From assembly GCA_902805495.1 (NCBI GenBank), contig CADCTH010000213.1, positions 1 through 9,397 on the forward strand: DNA of 9,397 nt. Direction: 5' to 3'. Within the stretch, counting starts at the first letter, position 1. The number at the start of each line of letters is the position of its first letter. The position numbers were made by a program, and so were the translations under genes. This document shows positions 1-6,203 of this stretch, piece by piece. Below the pieces are notes generated by a model, which had not been told where the DNA came from, ran no database searches, and saw only the letters and a program-made list of their open reading frames with translations. The stretch is from an uncultured Actinomycetospora sp. (GTDB lineage Bacteria > Actinomycetota > Actinomycetes > Mycobacteriales > Pseudonocardiaceae).

Positions 1-8
1 GCACGTGG

Positions 9-809
9 ATGCCCGCGCCCGAGCCGGGCGACGACGGCCCGCTCGCGGCGCCCCCGGCACGCGAGCCGGAGGACGCCCTGCGGCGCACGGCCGGGCTGCT
101 CGTGCGTCTCGCGACCGTCACCGCGGTGCTGGCGTGCATCGCCGAGCTGGCCGAGGCCTGGCGCTACGGCCTGCTCGTCGCCAGCCGCAGCGCGGCGCTG
201 TCGGCGGGTCCGCTGGCCTTCTCCGACGCGCTGGTGACGCTCGTCGGGCTGCTCGCGCCCCTGATGGCGCTCGCGACCGGCGCGCAGTTCCTGCTCTGGC
301 TGCACCGGGCGCGGGGGCTCGCGGCGACCATCTCGGGGACGCGTCCCGCGCGGCGGACCTGGGCGGTGGTGCTCGGCAGCGTCCTGCCCGGCCCCAACCT
401 CACCGTGCCCGGTGCGGCGCTGGCGGAGGTCGAGCACGCCGCCTCGGGGGAGCCGGCGACGGCGCGGCCCCGCCCGTCGACGCCGGTGCGGCGGTGGTGG
501 ATCGCCTGGGACGCCAGCGTCGTGCTGGGCGTCCTCGCCGTCCTGCGCGGGCTGGGCGACAGCACCCAGGCGCTCGCCGACGCGGCGCTGCTCGACGCGG
601 TCGCCGACGTCGCCGCCGCCGTCGCCGCCCTGGCGACCGTGGTCGTCGTCGCGCACCTCACCGAGCTGCTCGCCCCCGAGCTGCGGCCCGCCGGGCGGGA
701 GGCGGTGCTGGGGGTGGCGGGACCCGACTCAGCCCCAGAAAGGTCAGCCGAGGACGGCGTTGCCGCCGGCGGCGGGCGGGGCGGTGGGGTCGGTGCCGAG
801 GTCGGGTGA
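9..809 (+). CDS. DUF4328 domain-containing membrane protein (5' end uncertain)
   Basis: An integral membrane protein of unknown function, 266 residues from the ATG at position 9. Hydrophobic segments lie near residues 28-48, 72-98, 118-135, 164-180 and 195-218. A WLHRAR motif near 97-102, a PGPNLTVPG stretch near 127-135 and a WW-rich re-entry near 163-164 resemble the actinobacterial DUF4328 family as I recall it. Only 8 bases precede the start and the frame stays open through them. The true start may therefore lie outside the window, since family members often carry a longer Pro-rich or zinc-ribbon N-terminus. The glycine-rich tail (about residues 247-266) is encoded antisense to the end of the ferritin gene, a 66-bp convergent overlap. 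Family call moderate; function unknown. Confidence 0.72.
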   Translation: MPAPEPGDDGPLAAPPAREPEDALRRTAGLLVRLATVTAVLACIAELAEAWRYGLLVASRSAALSAGPLAFSDALVTLVGLLAPLMALATGAQFLLWLHRARGLAATISGTRPARRTWAVVLGSVLPGPNLTVPGAALAEVEHAASGEPATARPRPSTPVRRWWIAWDASVVLGVLAVLRGLGDSTQALADAALLDAVADVAAAVAALATVVVVAHLTELLAPELRPAGREAVLGVAGPDSAPERSAEDGVAAGGGRGGGVGAEVG

Positions 810-1292
810 CATCTCGCGGACGACGAAGTCCTCGACGTGGAAGAGGTTGTCGCCGGCCCGGCGCACGATGGCCAGCAGCGTGCTCATCGAGGCGACCTCC
901 TCGACCTGCTCCTTGAGGTACCACTGCATGAACTGCTCGCCGATGTAGTCGCCCTCGTCGCGGGCGGTGCGGGCCAGCGTCTCGATCTGGTCGGTGACGG
1001 TGCGCTCCTGCGCGAGCACCAGCGAGACGACGTCCTCGAGCGACGTGAACTCGGTGCGCACGTCGTCGATGCCGGGGATGGTCACCGGGATGTCGTTGTC
1101 GAGCAGGAACTGCACGATGCCCATCGCGTGGTTGCGCTCCTCGAGCGCCTGCGCGTAGAAGTGCCCGGCCAGCCGCGGGAGATCCTGGTCGTCGCAGTAC
1201 ACGGCCACCGCGGTGTACTGCTGCGAGGCGGTGAACTCGTTGCGGATCTGGGCCCGCAGCAGGTCGTGGAAGGTCGACGTCGCGGCGGTCAT
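744..1292 (-). CDS. Ferritin (BfrB-type, non-heme)
   Basis: Cytosolic ferritin, 182 residues, expected to oxidise Fe(II) and store ferric mineral inside a 24-subunit shell. The four-helix ferroxidase ligand set is complete: E19, Y26, E52 with H55 (in EERNHA), E96, Q129 and E132. Each sits three positions before its counterpart in Mycobacterium tuberculosis BfrB as I recall that numbering, so this is the BfrB-like non-heme class rather than a heme bacterioferritin. The C-terminus after about residue 161 is a loose Pro/Gly/Ala tail with no recognisable encapsulin-targeting peptide. The ATG start is supported by TACACT ending 7 nt upstream. I see no IdeR/DtxR-type iron box around that promoter. 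A flavocytochrome gene ends 31 bp upstream on the same strand, so read-through transcription into ferritin is possible. Confidence 0.95.
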   Translation of the reverse strand: MTAATSTFHDLLRAQIRNEFTASQQYTAVAVYCDDQDLPRLAGHFYAQALEERNHAMGIVQFLLDNDIPVTIPGIDDVRTEFTSLEDVVSLVLAQERTVTDQIETLARTARDEGDYIGEQFMQWYLKEQVEEVASMSTLLAIVRRAGDNLFHVEDFVVREMSPDLGTDPTAPPAAGGNAVLG

Positions 1293-1299
1293 GGCCCCG

Positions 1300-1305
1300 A
1301 GTGTA
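1300..1305 (-). promoter_or_regulatory. -10 element of ferritin (leaderless)
   Basis: On the minus strand TACACT ends 7 nt before the ferritin ATG, so transcription should start at or within a base or two of the start codon. It lies in the 31-bp gap after the flavocytochrome stop, so ferritin can be transcribed independently of that gene. No convincing -35 box is visible. Confidence 0.6.
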
Positions 1306-1323
1306 GGGCGGACCCGGCGCTGC

Positions 1324-2685
1324 TCAGGTGCGCGCGGACCGGCGTCCGTGCCGGCTGCGGGGCGCGGGCGGGCCGTCGGCGGTGGGCGTCACGGGGATCG
1401 AGCCCGTCCAGCCGAACTGCTCGGTGTGCACGCGGCCGGCGGGGACGCCCAGCTGCTCCAGGGCCGCGAGCGAGCCGGTGAGCACCGACGGCGACCCGCA
1501 GACGAAGTAGTCGAGCGCCGCGCGGGACGCGGGATCGTGGGGCAGCACGTCGGCGAGCAGGGCGGCGTCGATCCGCCGGCCCTCGGTGCGGGTGACGCGC
1601 AGGTCCAGGCGCCGGCCCAGCGCGGTGAGCTCGTCGGCGAACAGCGGCTCGTGGCCGCGCTCGGCGACGACGAGGCGGTGGGTGCGGTCGTCGCCGCGGT
1701 CGGCGAGCGTGCGCAGCATGCTCATCATCGGGGTGATGCCGACGCCGCCGGCGAGCAGCACGAGGCCCGGCGAGTCGTGCGCGATCTCCGCGGTGAACGA
1801 GCCGTGCGGCCCGTCGAGCCACACCTTGCTGCCGGTGCGCAGGGTGGAGAGCAGGCCGGAGAAGTCGCCCTGGTCGCGGACGGTCAGCTCGAGGCGTCCC
1901 GTGACCCGCGCGCTGGAGGCGATCGTGAACGGGTGCTCCTCGGTGCCGACGACCCCGCGGCGCAGGCGCAGCCACACGAACTGCCCGGGCGCGAAGCGCA
2001 GGCCGCCGCGGCGCAGGTGCACCGGGGCGAGCACGAGCGTGCTCACCGTCGGGCTCTCGCGCCGCACGCCGTAGACGACGTAGGCGCCCTGGCGGGAGAA
2101 CAGCGGGCGCCACACCCAGCGGTGCGCGAGCACCCCGAGCAGCACCAGCACCAGGGCCGAGAGCACCCAGCGCATCACCGGGTCGGTGACGAGGTTGCCG
2201 AGCCAGAACACGTGCAGGCCGGCGAGGACGAGCGCGGCGCCGGCGAGCAGCACGTGCAGGCGCGCCCAGATCTCGTAGCGGGCGCCGGGACGCCGGCCGC
2301 GGGCGGCGACGAGGCCGACGAGCAGCAGGCCGGCCGCCGACGTCCAGCCGGCCTGGGCCGCGGCCGAGGACTGGAACGGGTTGAGCAGCCGCGGGTGGTT
2401 GACGATCGCGACCGTCAGGTGGAGCCCGACGAGCACGACGGCGAGGATGCCGAGCCAGCGGTGCAGGCCCAGGATCTTCTCGACGCCGAACGACCGCGTC
2501 AGCGTGCGCACCCGCGAGGGCACGACGACCACGACGACGAGCAGGCAGCCGGCCAGCAGCCCGAGGCCCACCGAGAGCATGCCGAGCACCGACCCGCCGC
2601 CGCGCGAGGCGAGCAGGGCGACCGGGAGCACCACGAGGGCCGTGAGGGCGCCCACCCACAGGGCGCGTGTCCACCGTTGCTGCAC
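1324..2685 (-). CDS. Ferric reductase-like transmembrane flavocytochrome / NAD(P)H oxidoreductase
   Basis: A 453-residue membrane flavocytochrome of the ferric reductase/NADPH oxidase superfamily, expected to pass electrons from cytosolic NAD(P)H through FAD to two hemes across the membrane. The N-terminal half has about six membrane segments with two His pairs, H75/H89 and H144/H158, each separated by 13 residues, as expected for bis-heme ligation. The C-terminal half is an FNR-type module: FAD motif HPFTIAS (251-257), GPHGSF (292-297), nucleotide-binding loop LAGGVGITPM (311-320), CGSP (396-399) and HTEQFGW (420-426). A roughly 27-residue Pro/Arg-rich tail follows the position where the family usually ends. 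The start is GTG, with TACCGT ending 8 nt upstream. The acceptor (ferric iron, oxygen or another) cannot be read from sequence. Ferritin directly downstream makes an iron role plausible. Confidence 0.9.
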   Translation of the reverse strand: MQQRWTRALWVGALTALVVLPVALLASRGGGSVLGMLSVGLGLLAGCLLVVVVVVPSRVRTLTRSFGVEKILGLHRWLGILAVVLVGLHLTVAIVNHPRLLNPFQSSAAAQAGWTSAAGLLLVGLVAARGRRPGARYEIWARLHVLLAGAALVLAGLHVFWLGNLVTDPVMRWVLSALVLVLLGVLAHRWVWRPLFSRQGAYVVYGVRRESPTVSTLVLAPVHLRRGGLRFAPGQFVWLRLRRGVVGTEEHPFTIASSARVTGRLELTVRDQGDFSGLLSTLRTGSKVWLDGPHGSFTAEIAHDSPGLVLLAGGVGITPMMSMLRTLADRGDDRTHRLVVAERGHEPLFADELTALGRRLDLRVTRTEGRRIDAALLADVLPHDPASRAALDYFVCGSPSVLTGSLAALEQLGVPAGRVHTEQFGWTGSIPVTPTADGPPAPRSRHGRRSART

Positions 2686-2693
2686 GGGCCGGG

Positions 2694-2699
2694 ACGGTA
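2694..2699 (-). promoter_or_regulatory. -10 element of flavocytochrome gene (leaderless)
   Basis: On the minus strand TACCGT ends 8 nt before the GTG start at 2685. No purine-rich ribosome-binding site lies between, which supports a leaderless message. The candidate -35 region is poor. Confidence 0.55.
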
Positions 2700-2728
2700 G
2701 GCAGTCGCGATCACCGGTCCCGGCGCGT

Positions 2729-2840
2729 CTGAGAGCGCGCCCGTCCGTGGCGCGACGACGGGCGGCCGCGGCGCGCCCAGGCGCCCGGTCTTGGCCCGTT
2801 CGGGTGAGAGCGTGGTCCGTCTGCGGGCGCGGGCTCTCAG
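2729..2840. repeat. Imperfect inverted repeat in divergent intergenic region
   Basis: The arm at 2729-2743 pairs with the arm at 2824-2840. The arms are complementary over 15 nt except for two extra G residues in the right arm, and they enclose about 80 nt of GC-rich sequence. The repeat lies between the divergent flavocytochrome and methyltransferase promoters. It could be a looping or regulator site or chance in GC-rich DNA; no function is evident. Confidence 0.35.
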
Positions 2841-2847
2841 GTTCGCC

Positions 2848-2898
2848 GGATGTGCCAGCGTGGGGGCCACGCTGGCGTTCAACGCCAGGAAAGCCCCC
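2848..2898. repeat. 51-nt dispersed-type repeat, copy 1 (inverted relative to copy 2)
   Basis: This copy matches the reverse complement of 3801-3851 at 50 of 51 positions; the only mismatch is 2893. The first 45 nt (2848-2892) are identical. It holds two overlapping hairpins: one at 2854-2876 with 10-bp arms and a GGG loop, and one at 2872-2888 with 8-bp arms around a single C. They share 2872-2876, so only one can form at a time. It sits 46 bp upstream of the methyltransferase start, in a divergent promoter region where no gene's terminator is expected. Such short palindromic units are typical of REP-like or MITE-like dispersed repeats; further genomic copies are inferred, not seen. Confidence 0.9.
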
Positions 2899-2931
2899 GG
2901 CTCGCGGCGCGCCGAGTCACGCCCGACCCGG

Positions 2932-2937
2932 CAGGAT
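2932..2937 (+). promoter_or_regulatory. Probable -10 element of methyltransferase (leaderless)
   Basis: CAGGAT, one base off the common actinobacterial TAGGAT, ends 7 nt before the GTG at 2945, matching the spacing at the other genes here. It overlaps the alternative ATG at 2936. If this hexamer is the true -10 element, that ATG cannot be in the transcript and GTG 2945 is the start. Confidence 0.45.
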
Positions 2938-2944
2938 GCCCCCC

Positions 2945-3784
2945 GTGCTCCGTTCGCGCAGGAATCGCCGGACCTCGCCCCGGCTCGCGTTCGTCGCCGG
3001 TGCCGTCGGGATCGCGGCGCTCGTGCCCCCGGCGTTGCGGTCGCTGCGGGGGCGCCCGGTGTTCGACCGCAGCACGGCCGCAGCGGGCGTGTCGGCGCAG
3101 TTCGACCAGGACGCGGCGTCGTACGACCGCCTCGTCGGCGCCAACCCCGGCTACCACGAGCACCTGCGCCTGTCCGCCCGTCGCCTCGGTCTCGAGGCGG
3201 ACGGGGCCGGCGCGGTGGTGCTCGACGTGGGGTGCGGGACGGGGCTGTCGACCGCCGCGATCGTGGAGACCTACCCCGCGGCGCGGATCGTCGCCGTCGA
3301 CGCGTCGGCGGAGATGCTCGCGAAGGCCCGGGAGAAGGCGTGGCCCGAGGGCGTGCGGTTCGTGCACGCGCGGGCCGAGGAGCTCGGGTCGGCGCTCGCC
3401 GCGGCCGGCGTCGAGGGCCCGTTCGACGGCCTGCTCGCCGCGTACCTGGTGCGCAACCTGCCCGATCGCGACGCCGGACTGGCCGTGCTCGTCGAGCACC
3501 TCGCGCCCGGCGCCCCGATCGCGGTGCACGAGTACTCGGTCGCCGACTCGGCCCTCGCCCGCGCGATCTGGACCGCCGTCTGCTGGGCGATCATCATCCC
3601 GCTCGGGTGGCGGGTCACCGGCGACGCCTCCCTCTACCGCTACCTCTGGCGCAGCGTGCTGGCCTTCGACGGCCTGACGCGCCTCGAGCAGCGGCTGCGC
3701 GACGCCGGCCTGCGCGAGGTCCACACGCGCCCCGTCGACGGCTGGCAGCGCGGGATCGTGCACACGGTGCTCGGACGCCGCTGA
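2945..3784 (+). CDS. Class I SAM-dependent methyltransferase with N-terminal membrane anchor
   Basis: A 279-residue methyltransferase. A basic N-terminus and one hydrophobic segment (about residues 14-31) suggest attachment to the membrane. The Rossmann-fold SAM site is clear: motif I LDVGCGTGLS (93-102), acidic residue D119 in VAVDAS, and a LAPGAPIAVHEYS strand typical of UbiE-like enzymes. A second hydrophobic stretch (around AIIIPLGW) may dip into the membrane. The substrate is not evident. The WRSV and GWQ..IVHT signatures near the C-terminus recall actinobacterial methyltransferases I associate with carotenoid-type clusters and DUF5914 Rieske proteins (from memory, unchecked). The start is GTG 2945, chosen for CAGGAT 7 nt upstream; ATG 2936 would add three residues. 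Inverted copies of a 51-nt repeat flank the gene, and it converges on the Rieske gene. Confidence 0.88.
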   Translation: MLRSRRNRRTSPRLAFVAGAVGIAALVPPALRSLRGRPVFDRSTAAAGVSAQFDQDAASYDRLVGANPGYHEHLRLSARRLGLEADGAGAVVLDVGCGTGLSTAAIVETYPAARIVAVDASAEMLAKAREKAWPEGVRFVHARAEELGSALAAAGVEGPFDGLLAAYLVRNLPDRDAGLAVLVEHLAPGAPIAVHEYSVADSALARAIWTAVCWAIIIPLGWRVTGDASLYRYLWRSVLAFDGLTRLEQRLRDAGLREVHTRPVDGWQRGIVHTVLGRR

Positions 3785-3800
3785 GACGGGCCGGCGAGGT

Positions 3801-3851
3801 GGGGGATTTCCTGGCGTTGAACGCCAGCGTGGCCCCCACGCTGGCACATCC
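3801..3851. repeat. 51-nt dispersed-type repeat, copy 2; possible bidirectional terminator
   Basis: This is the inverted partner of 2848-2898 and holds the same two mutually exclusive hairpins. It nearly fills the 83-bp gap between the stop codons of the convergent methyltransferase (ends 3784) and Rieske oxygenase (ends 3868), where it could terminate transcription from both sides. No T-tract follows the stem on either strand, which is common for GC-rich actinobacterial terminators. Terminator function is inferred. Confidence 0.85.
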
Positions 3852-3867
3852 CGCGCGCTGAGGAGCC

Positions 3868-4878
3868 TCAGCCGCGACGGCGGGCGGCGCGCACCGCGTA
3901 GGTGCGTTCCGCGTACTCGATGTCGTCGTTCCACAGGCGCTTGGCCGTCCACTCCATCACCGGGCGCACGAGGGCCTGGGCGCGGCGGGCGTGGGCGAAG
4001 CCCGGGCGGGTGGAGTGGGCGATGGTCGCCTCGACCACGGCGGTGCGGGGGCGGCCGTCGGGGTGCGGGGCGAGCGGTGTCGCGTGGGTCTCGACGACGC
4101 TGCCGGCGCCCTCGCCCTCGGTGATGTGCATGACGATCGTGCGCGGCTCCGGGCAGGTGAACCGCGCCCGTACCGGGATGCCCCAGTTCCTCGAGACGCG
4201 GAACGCCACCTTGAGGTCGAAGTGGTCGTCCTCCTCGGACGCCTCGCGGCCCGGCGCGCGCTCGACGCGCAGGTCGGCGAAAGAGTGCGGGTGGAACCAG
4301 GCGCCGTGCCACGGGTCGAGCCGGTTGGCGATCACGTCGGCGGGCTCGCAGGTGCCGACCATCGAGGCCACCGCGACCACGCTGGCGTCGACGTCGGGGC
4401 GCTCGGGCAGGATCGGCGCGGAGGTGGGCTCCTCGCCGCCCACGGCGTCGAGGCGCACCCAGACCAGGGCGCCGTCGTCGTGGGCGGGCAGCGTGCGCCA
4501 GCCCGCGCGCCCCGACGGCCCGAGCGCGAGGCCGTGCCAGCGGCAGATCAGCTCGCATCCCGACTGCACCGCGGTGGACATGTCGGCGCCCAGGTGCGGG
4601 CACGCGCCGGGCCCCGCGTGCAGCGTCCCGTCGGGCGAGCGCCACACGACGAGCTCGACGCCCGCGACCGTGGTGCCGAACGGCGTGCCGGTGCGCACGT
4701 CGCGGCTCGCGCCGACGACGTACCAGTTGCCCGAGGGCCGCGCGGTGGCGCGGGCCAGCGCGGCGTCGATGATGCCGACCTTGGCGTCGCGCCAGGTGGG
4801 CTCCATGGCCGCCCACTCGTCGCCCGACAGCCGTCGCAGCGGGTTCGCGGTGTCGCGCCGATCCGCCTTCTTGAGCAC
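3868..4878 (-). CDS. Rieske [2Fe-2S] non-heme iron oxygenase (DUF5914-like)
   Basis: A 336-residue protein with both redox centres of a Rieske oxygenase. The [2Fe-2S] ligands are C93/H95 (CPHLGAD) and C112/H115 (CRWHG), spaced CxH-x16-CxxH. The mononuclear iron site follows as N185, D188, H191 and H196 (D-xx-H-xxxx-H). Near the C-terminus, NDDIEYAE (about 317-324) offers the third carboxylate ligand. Electrons would come from a separate reductase not encoded beside it. The start is GTG 4878, preceded by TAGCGT ending 7 nt upstream. The frame extends 22 codons further to an ATG at 4944, but that would place the promoter inside the gene. Resemblance to actinobacterial DUF5914 proteins, sometimes found near carotenoid genes and methyltransferases, is from memory. 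The substrate is unknown. Confidence 0.88.
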   Translation of the reverse strand: MLKKADRRDTANPLRRLSGDEWAAMEPTWRDAKVGIIDAALARATARPSGNWYVVGASRDVRTGTPFGTTVAGVELVVWRSPDGTLHAGPGACPHLGADMSTAVQSGCELICRWHGLALGPSGRAGWRTLPAHDDGALVWVRLDAVGGEEPTSAPILPERPDVDASVVAVASMVGTCEPADVIANRLDPWHGAWFHPHSFADLRVERAPGREASEEDDHFDLKVAFRVSRNWGIPVRARFTCPEPRTIVMHITEGEGAGSVVETHATPLAPHPDGRPRTAVVEATIAHSTRPGFAHARRAQALVRPVMEWTAKRLWNDDIEYAERTYAVRAARRRG

Positions 4879-4885
4879 GAAAGAG

Positions 4886-4891
4886 ACGCTA
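4886..4891 (-). promoter_or_regulatory. -10 element of Rieske oxygenase (leaderless)
   Basis: On the minus strand TAGCGT ends 7 nt before GTG 4878. The 7-nt spacer is unusually pyrimidine-rich for this window and has no ribosome-binding site. This element decides the start over the upstream in-frame ATG at 4944. Confidence 0.6.
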
Positions 4892-4971
4892 GGCCGGGTG
4901 TCGTGGCGTCGCAGTGACGGGGAGCGGGCTGTGGCCGGATGCACGGCGTGCTGCGCCGAACGAACGACGCC

Positions 4972-6171
4972 TCACCCCAGAGGGGCACGCTCCCAGGGGC
5001 ACGACAGGCACCGCGGGCCACCACGCCCCGAGCCCAGCTCGAACCCGGCGATGGTCAGCACCTCGATCCCGGCGGCGGCCAGCCGGCCGTTGGTCGTGGT
5101 GTTGCGCTCGTAGGCCACGACGAGGCCGGGGGCCAGGGCGAGGGTGTTGTTGCCGTCGTCCCACTGCTCGCGCTCGGCGGCCTCCGACTCCAGCCCGGTG
5201 TCCACCACGTGCAGCACGTCGACGCCCATCGCCCGCGCCGCGGCCGGCCGGAAGGGTTCGGGGCCGGTGATCTGCAGGGAGTCCGGGCCGTCCGGGCGCA
5301 CCGTCCACGCCTCGAGGCCCTCGAGCACGCCGGGGTAGATCACCATCGTGTCGACGTCGACCATCGTCGCCACGGTGTCGAGGTGCATCGTCGCCCGCCG
5401 CTGGGTGATCGGGACGACGAGCACGGTGTGCGCCAGGCCGTCGGCGAACATCGCGCGGGCGAACGACTCGGCGCCCGCGGGGCTCGTGCGCTCGCCGACG
5501 CCGATGGCGAGCACGCCGGGCGCGAGCAGCAGCACGTCGCCGCCCTCGACCGCCGAGGTGTCGCGTGGCGCGGTGGGGGCGACGACGCCGAGCTCGGGGT
5601 GGTGGCGCTGGGCCAGGGCGACGAGCGAGGCCTCGCGGCGGCGGGCGGGCATGCCCATCGAGGACGCGACCACCCGCGGGCCCACGCGCACCGACGAGTC
5701 GCGGGTGAACAGCAGGTTGGGCAGCGGGTCGACGGCGAAGTCGTGCGGGCCGGCCATCGCCCGCACGAGCGAGCCGCCCGTGACGGCGAGCTCGGCGAAC
5801 GTGCGCCCGCCGATGAGGGCCTCGGCGAGCGCGGCGTCGTCGAGCCCGGACAGCTCGGCACGGACCGCCTCGCCCAGCTCGCGGCCCAGCGTGCGCTCGT
5901 CGACGGCGTCGGCGATGCCGGCCTCGCGGGCCGCCGGGTCCCGCAGCGCCTCGACGAGCACCTCGCCCAGCAGCAGCACCCGCACGCCCTGCGCGCGCAG
6001 CAGGTCGGCGAACGCGTCGTGCTCGAGCTGGGCGCGCTCGACCCAGGGGATGCCGTCGAAGAGCAGGCGGTCGGCGTTGCGCGGGGTCAGCCGCTCCAGC
6101 TCCGGGCCCGGGCGGTGCAGCACCACCGTGCGCAGCGGGCCGACCTCGGAGTCCACGTGCGGCGCATCCAC
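4972..6171 (-). CDS. arcA: Arginine deiminase
   Basis: A 399-residue cytosolic enzyme hydrolysing L-arginine to L-citrulline and ammonia. The full guanidino-modifying catalytic set is present: D157 (FTRD), E209 (EGGD), H263 and D265 (MHLDT), and the nucleophile C388 near the C-terminus (RGGPRCLSCP). These correspond to D166, E224, H278, D280 and C406 of the Pseudomonas aeruginosa enzyme. Length and motif order match the family, so it should be active. The start is GTG, with TAGGGT ending 8 nt upstream; the frame is open further upstream but that region is the divergent SDR gene. No ornithine carbamoyltransferase, carbamate kinase or antiporter gene is nearby, so it is an orphan rather than part of an arc operon. 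The Rieske gene begins 93 bp downstream on the same strand with its own promoter. Confidence 0.96.
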   Translation of the reverse strand: MDAPHVDSEVGPLRTVVLHRPGPELERLTPRNADRLLFDGIPWVERAQLEHDAFADLLRAQGVRVLLLGEVLVEALRDPAAREAGIADAVDERTLGRELGEAVRAELSGLDDAALAEALIGGRTFAELAVTGGSLVRAMAGPHDFAVDPLPNLLFTRDSSVRVGPRVVASSMGMPARRREASLVALAQRHHPELGVVAPTAPRDTSAVEGGDVLLLAPGVLAIGVGERTSPAGAESFARAMFADGLAHTVLVVPITQRRATMHLDTVATMVDVDTMVIYPGVLEGLEAWTVRPDGPDSLQITGPEPFRPAAARAMGVDVLHVVDTGLESEAAEREQWDDGNNTLALAPGLVVAYERNTTTNGRLAAAGIEVLTIAGFELGSGRGGPRCLSCPWERAPLG

Positions 6172-6179
6172 GGTCGGCG

Positions 6180-6185
6180 ACCCTA
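6180..6185 (-). promoter_or_regulatory. -10 element of arcA (leaderless)
   Basis: On the minus strand TAGGGT ends 8 nt before the arcA GTG. It lies only 12 bp from the -10 element of the divergent SDR gene, so the -35 zone of each promoter falls on the start region of the other. Confidence 0.6.
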
Positions 6186-6197
6186 GGGCGGCCGCTC

Positions 6198-6203
6198 TAC
6201 TGT
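6198..6203 (+). promoter_or_regulatory. -10 element of SDR gene (leaderless)
   Basis: TACTGT ends 8 nt before the SDR ATG at 6212 with no ribosome-binding site between. It faces the arcA promoter within a 40-bp divergent intergenic region. Confidence 0.6.

Noticed and set aside
744..800. Ferritin C-terminus as an encapsulin cargo-loading peptide
   Set aside because: The Pro/Ala/Gly tail has no recognisable targeting motif and no encapsulin shell gene is in the window.
1293..1350. IdeR/DtxR iron box upstream of ferritin
   Set aside because: No palindromic TTAGG-type sequence is present in this GC-rich stretch.
1213..2700. Long open frame on the plus strand opposite the ferritin and flavocytochrome genes
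   Set aside because: It is Gln/Ala/Glu/His/Arg-rich low complexity with no domain signature and lies antisense to two well-supported genes; this is typical of GC-rich DNA.
2848..3851. The two repeat copies as a CRISPR or transposon terminal repeat pair
   Set aside because: There are only two copies in inverted orientation about 900 bp apart with no spacer series, and no transposase lies between them; the enclosed gene is a methyltransferase. No target-site duplication was evident at the outer edges.
2879..4816. Long minus-strand frame spanning the methyltransferase and Rieske region (645 codons)
   Set aside because: It crosses both genes in wrong frames and contains only translated repeat sequence and low-complexity residues.
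4939..6186. Long plus-strand open frame opposite arcA, and similar ones at 3991-4917 (+), 6197-7144 (-) and 7185-8084 (+)
   Set aside because: All lie antisense to genes with intact catalytic motifs, have biased low-complexity composition and lack promoter signals.
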